Below, piece after piece: positions 5,829 to 6,274 of a stretch of 6,274 nucleotides of DNA. Position 1 is the stretch's first letter; every line of letters starts with the position of its first letter. The position numbers and the translations under genes were made by a program. The notes under the pieces were generated by a model, which searched no databases, was not told the DNA's origin, and saw only the letters and a list, made by a program, of their open reading frames with translations. This DNA is from Campylobacterales bacterium (GTDB lineage Bacteria; Campylobacterota; Campylobacteria; Campylobacterales; Sulfurimonadaceae), in the NCBI GenBank assembly GCA_016937915.1, contig JAFGVR010000260.1, forward strand, positions 1 to 6,274. The letters run 5' to 3'.

Positions 5829-6274
5829 TACCAGCCTCTAACTTCATGATTTTGTTCTATCTCATCTATAAACCATTCATAAGGGAAAGTCATCGCTTTA
5901 AGTTCGTTGTTCTTATCTTTACCTAACTCTATAAAACTTATATCTTCATCTTCAAGTTTTTTAGCAACTCTAGCGTAAGATTCTATACACTCTTTTGAAT
6001 GGGTTGTTGCGAATACTCGAACATTTTGTTCTTTTGATATTGTTAAGATTATTTCCCAAAGTCTATCAAGTTGCGTATAATGAATACCGTTATCTATTTC
6101 ATCTATAAATAAATAACCATCTTCACAAGCATAAAGTGCACAAATAATAGATATATAATGTTTTAAACCATCTCCAGAATCACCTAAATCATAATATCCA
6201 TCCCTATCAATAATTTTACATGCTGGCGTATCTCCACCTATTATTTTAAAATTAACTATATTACTATCAAATTC
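5828..6274 (-). CDS. ABC/OLD-like AAA ATPase, C-terminal part (partial at the window edge)
   Basis: The frame is open from the right edge to TAA at 5828-5830 and gives the last 148 residues of a larger protein. Visible motifs, counted in the fragment, are an ABC-signature-like LGDSGDGLKHY (30-40), a Walker B YLFIDEIDNGIHY with D58 and E59, and a switch/H-loop FATTHSKE with H92. The Walker A motif and N-terminus lie outside the window. This order and wording fit the AAA_15/AAA_21 ATPases of OLD nucleases, AbiL, PARIS AriA and related anti-phage proteins, and also some RecF/SMC-like housekeeping ATPases. The partner TOPRIM-like gene overlaps it by one base. No TOPRIM domain follows in this chain, so the nuclease part appears to be supplied by the separate small protein. 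Confidence 0.85.
   Translation of the reverse strand, partial: EFDSNIVNFKIIGGDTPACKIIDRDGYYDLGDSGDGLKHYISIICALYACEDGYLFIDEIDNGIHYTQLDRLWEIILTISKEQNVRVFATTHSKECIESYARVAKKLEDEDISFIELGKDKNNELKAMTFPYEWFIDEIEQNHEVRGW

Noticed and set aside
1..6274. CRISPR array, IS element or riboswitch
   Set aside because: No regularly spaced repeats, no transposase-like frame with terminal inverted repeats and no structured leader were seen; the intergenic spaces are too short except 179-502, which shows nothing of the kind.

Overview
The window most likely comes from a Campylobacterota (epsilonproteobacterial) chromosome, perhaps Sulfurimonas- or Arcobacter-like. The reasons are the AT-rich sequence, the codon use, the tight same-strand gene packing and a futalosine-pathway menaquinone gene (mqnE) of the type this phylum carries. 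The genus is a guess; the phylum is an inference from protein style and not from a database match.

Layout. Bases 14-178 carry two plus-strand tRNA genes, Met(CAT) and Asn(GTT), both with encoded CCA. Bases 179-502 hold no intact gene. They contain the decayed C-terminal end of a tyrosine recombinase on the minus strand (about 313-432), which suggests an old integration event beside the tRNA genes. All other genes run on the minus strand, so transcription goes from high to low coordinates. In that order they are: the 3' part of an ABC/OLD-like ATPase that enters from the right edge (6274-5828); a small TOPRIM-like protein overlapping it by one base (5828-5268); a class II aldolase (5262-4114); a kinase that looks very much like the autoinducer-2 kinase LsrK (4110-2548); a Phd-like antitoxin and PIN-domain toxin pair (2493-1794); the aminofutalosine synthase gene mqnE (1804-767), which overlaps the toxin gene; and a doubtful small ORF (742-503).

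How the genes may work together. The aldolase and kinase are 3 bp apart and look like a catabolic pair that phosphorylates and then cleaves a short sugar-like substrate, possibly AI-2/DPD. No Lsr transporter, LsrF or LsrG is present in the window. The ATPase/TOPRIM pair has the layout of known phage-defence pairs (OLD, PARIS, AbiL), yet it sits directly upstream of the aldolase, whose Shine-Dalgarno lies in the last codons of the TOPRIM-like gene. The toxin-antitoxin pair has its own promoter, a perfect consensus TTGACA-N17-TATAAT whose -35 box overlaps the lsrK stop codon. It also runs straight into mqnE, so a respiratory-quinone gene may depend on a toxin-antitoxin promoter. The metabolic genes are around 40% GC in lines counted by hand. 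The defence-like genes, the TA pair and the tRNA-proximal region are nearer 18-27%, so the window reads as a mosaic of core metabolism with acquired accessory modules inserted between genes.
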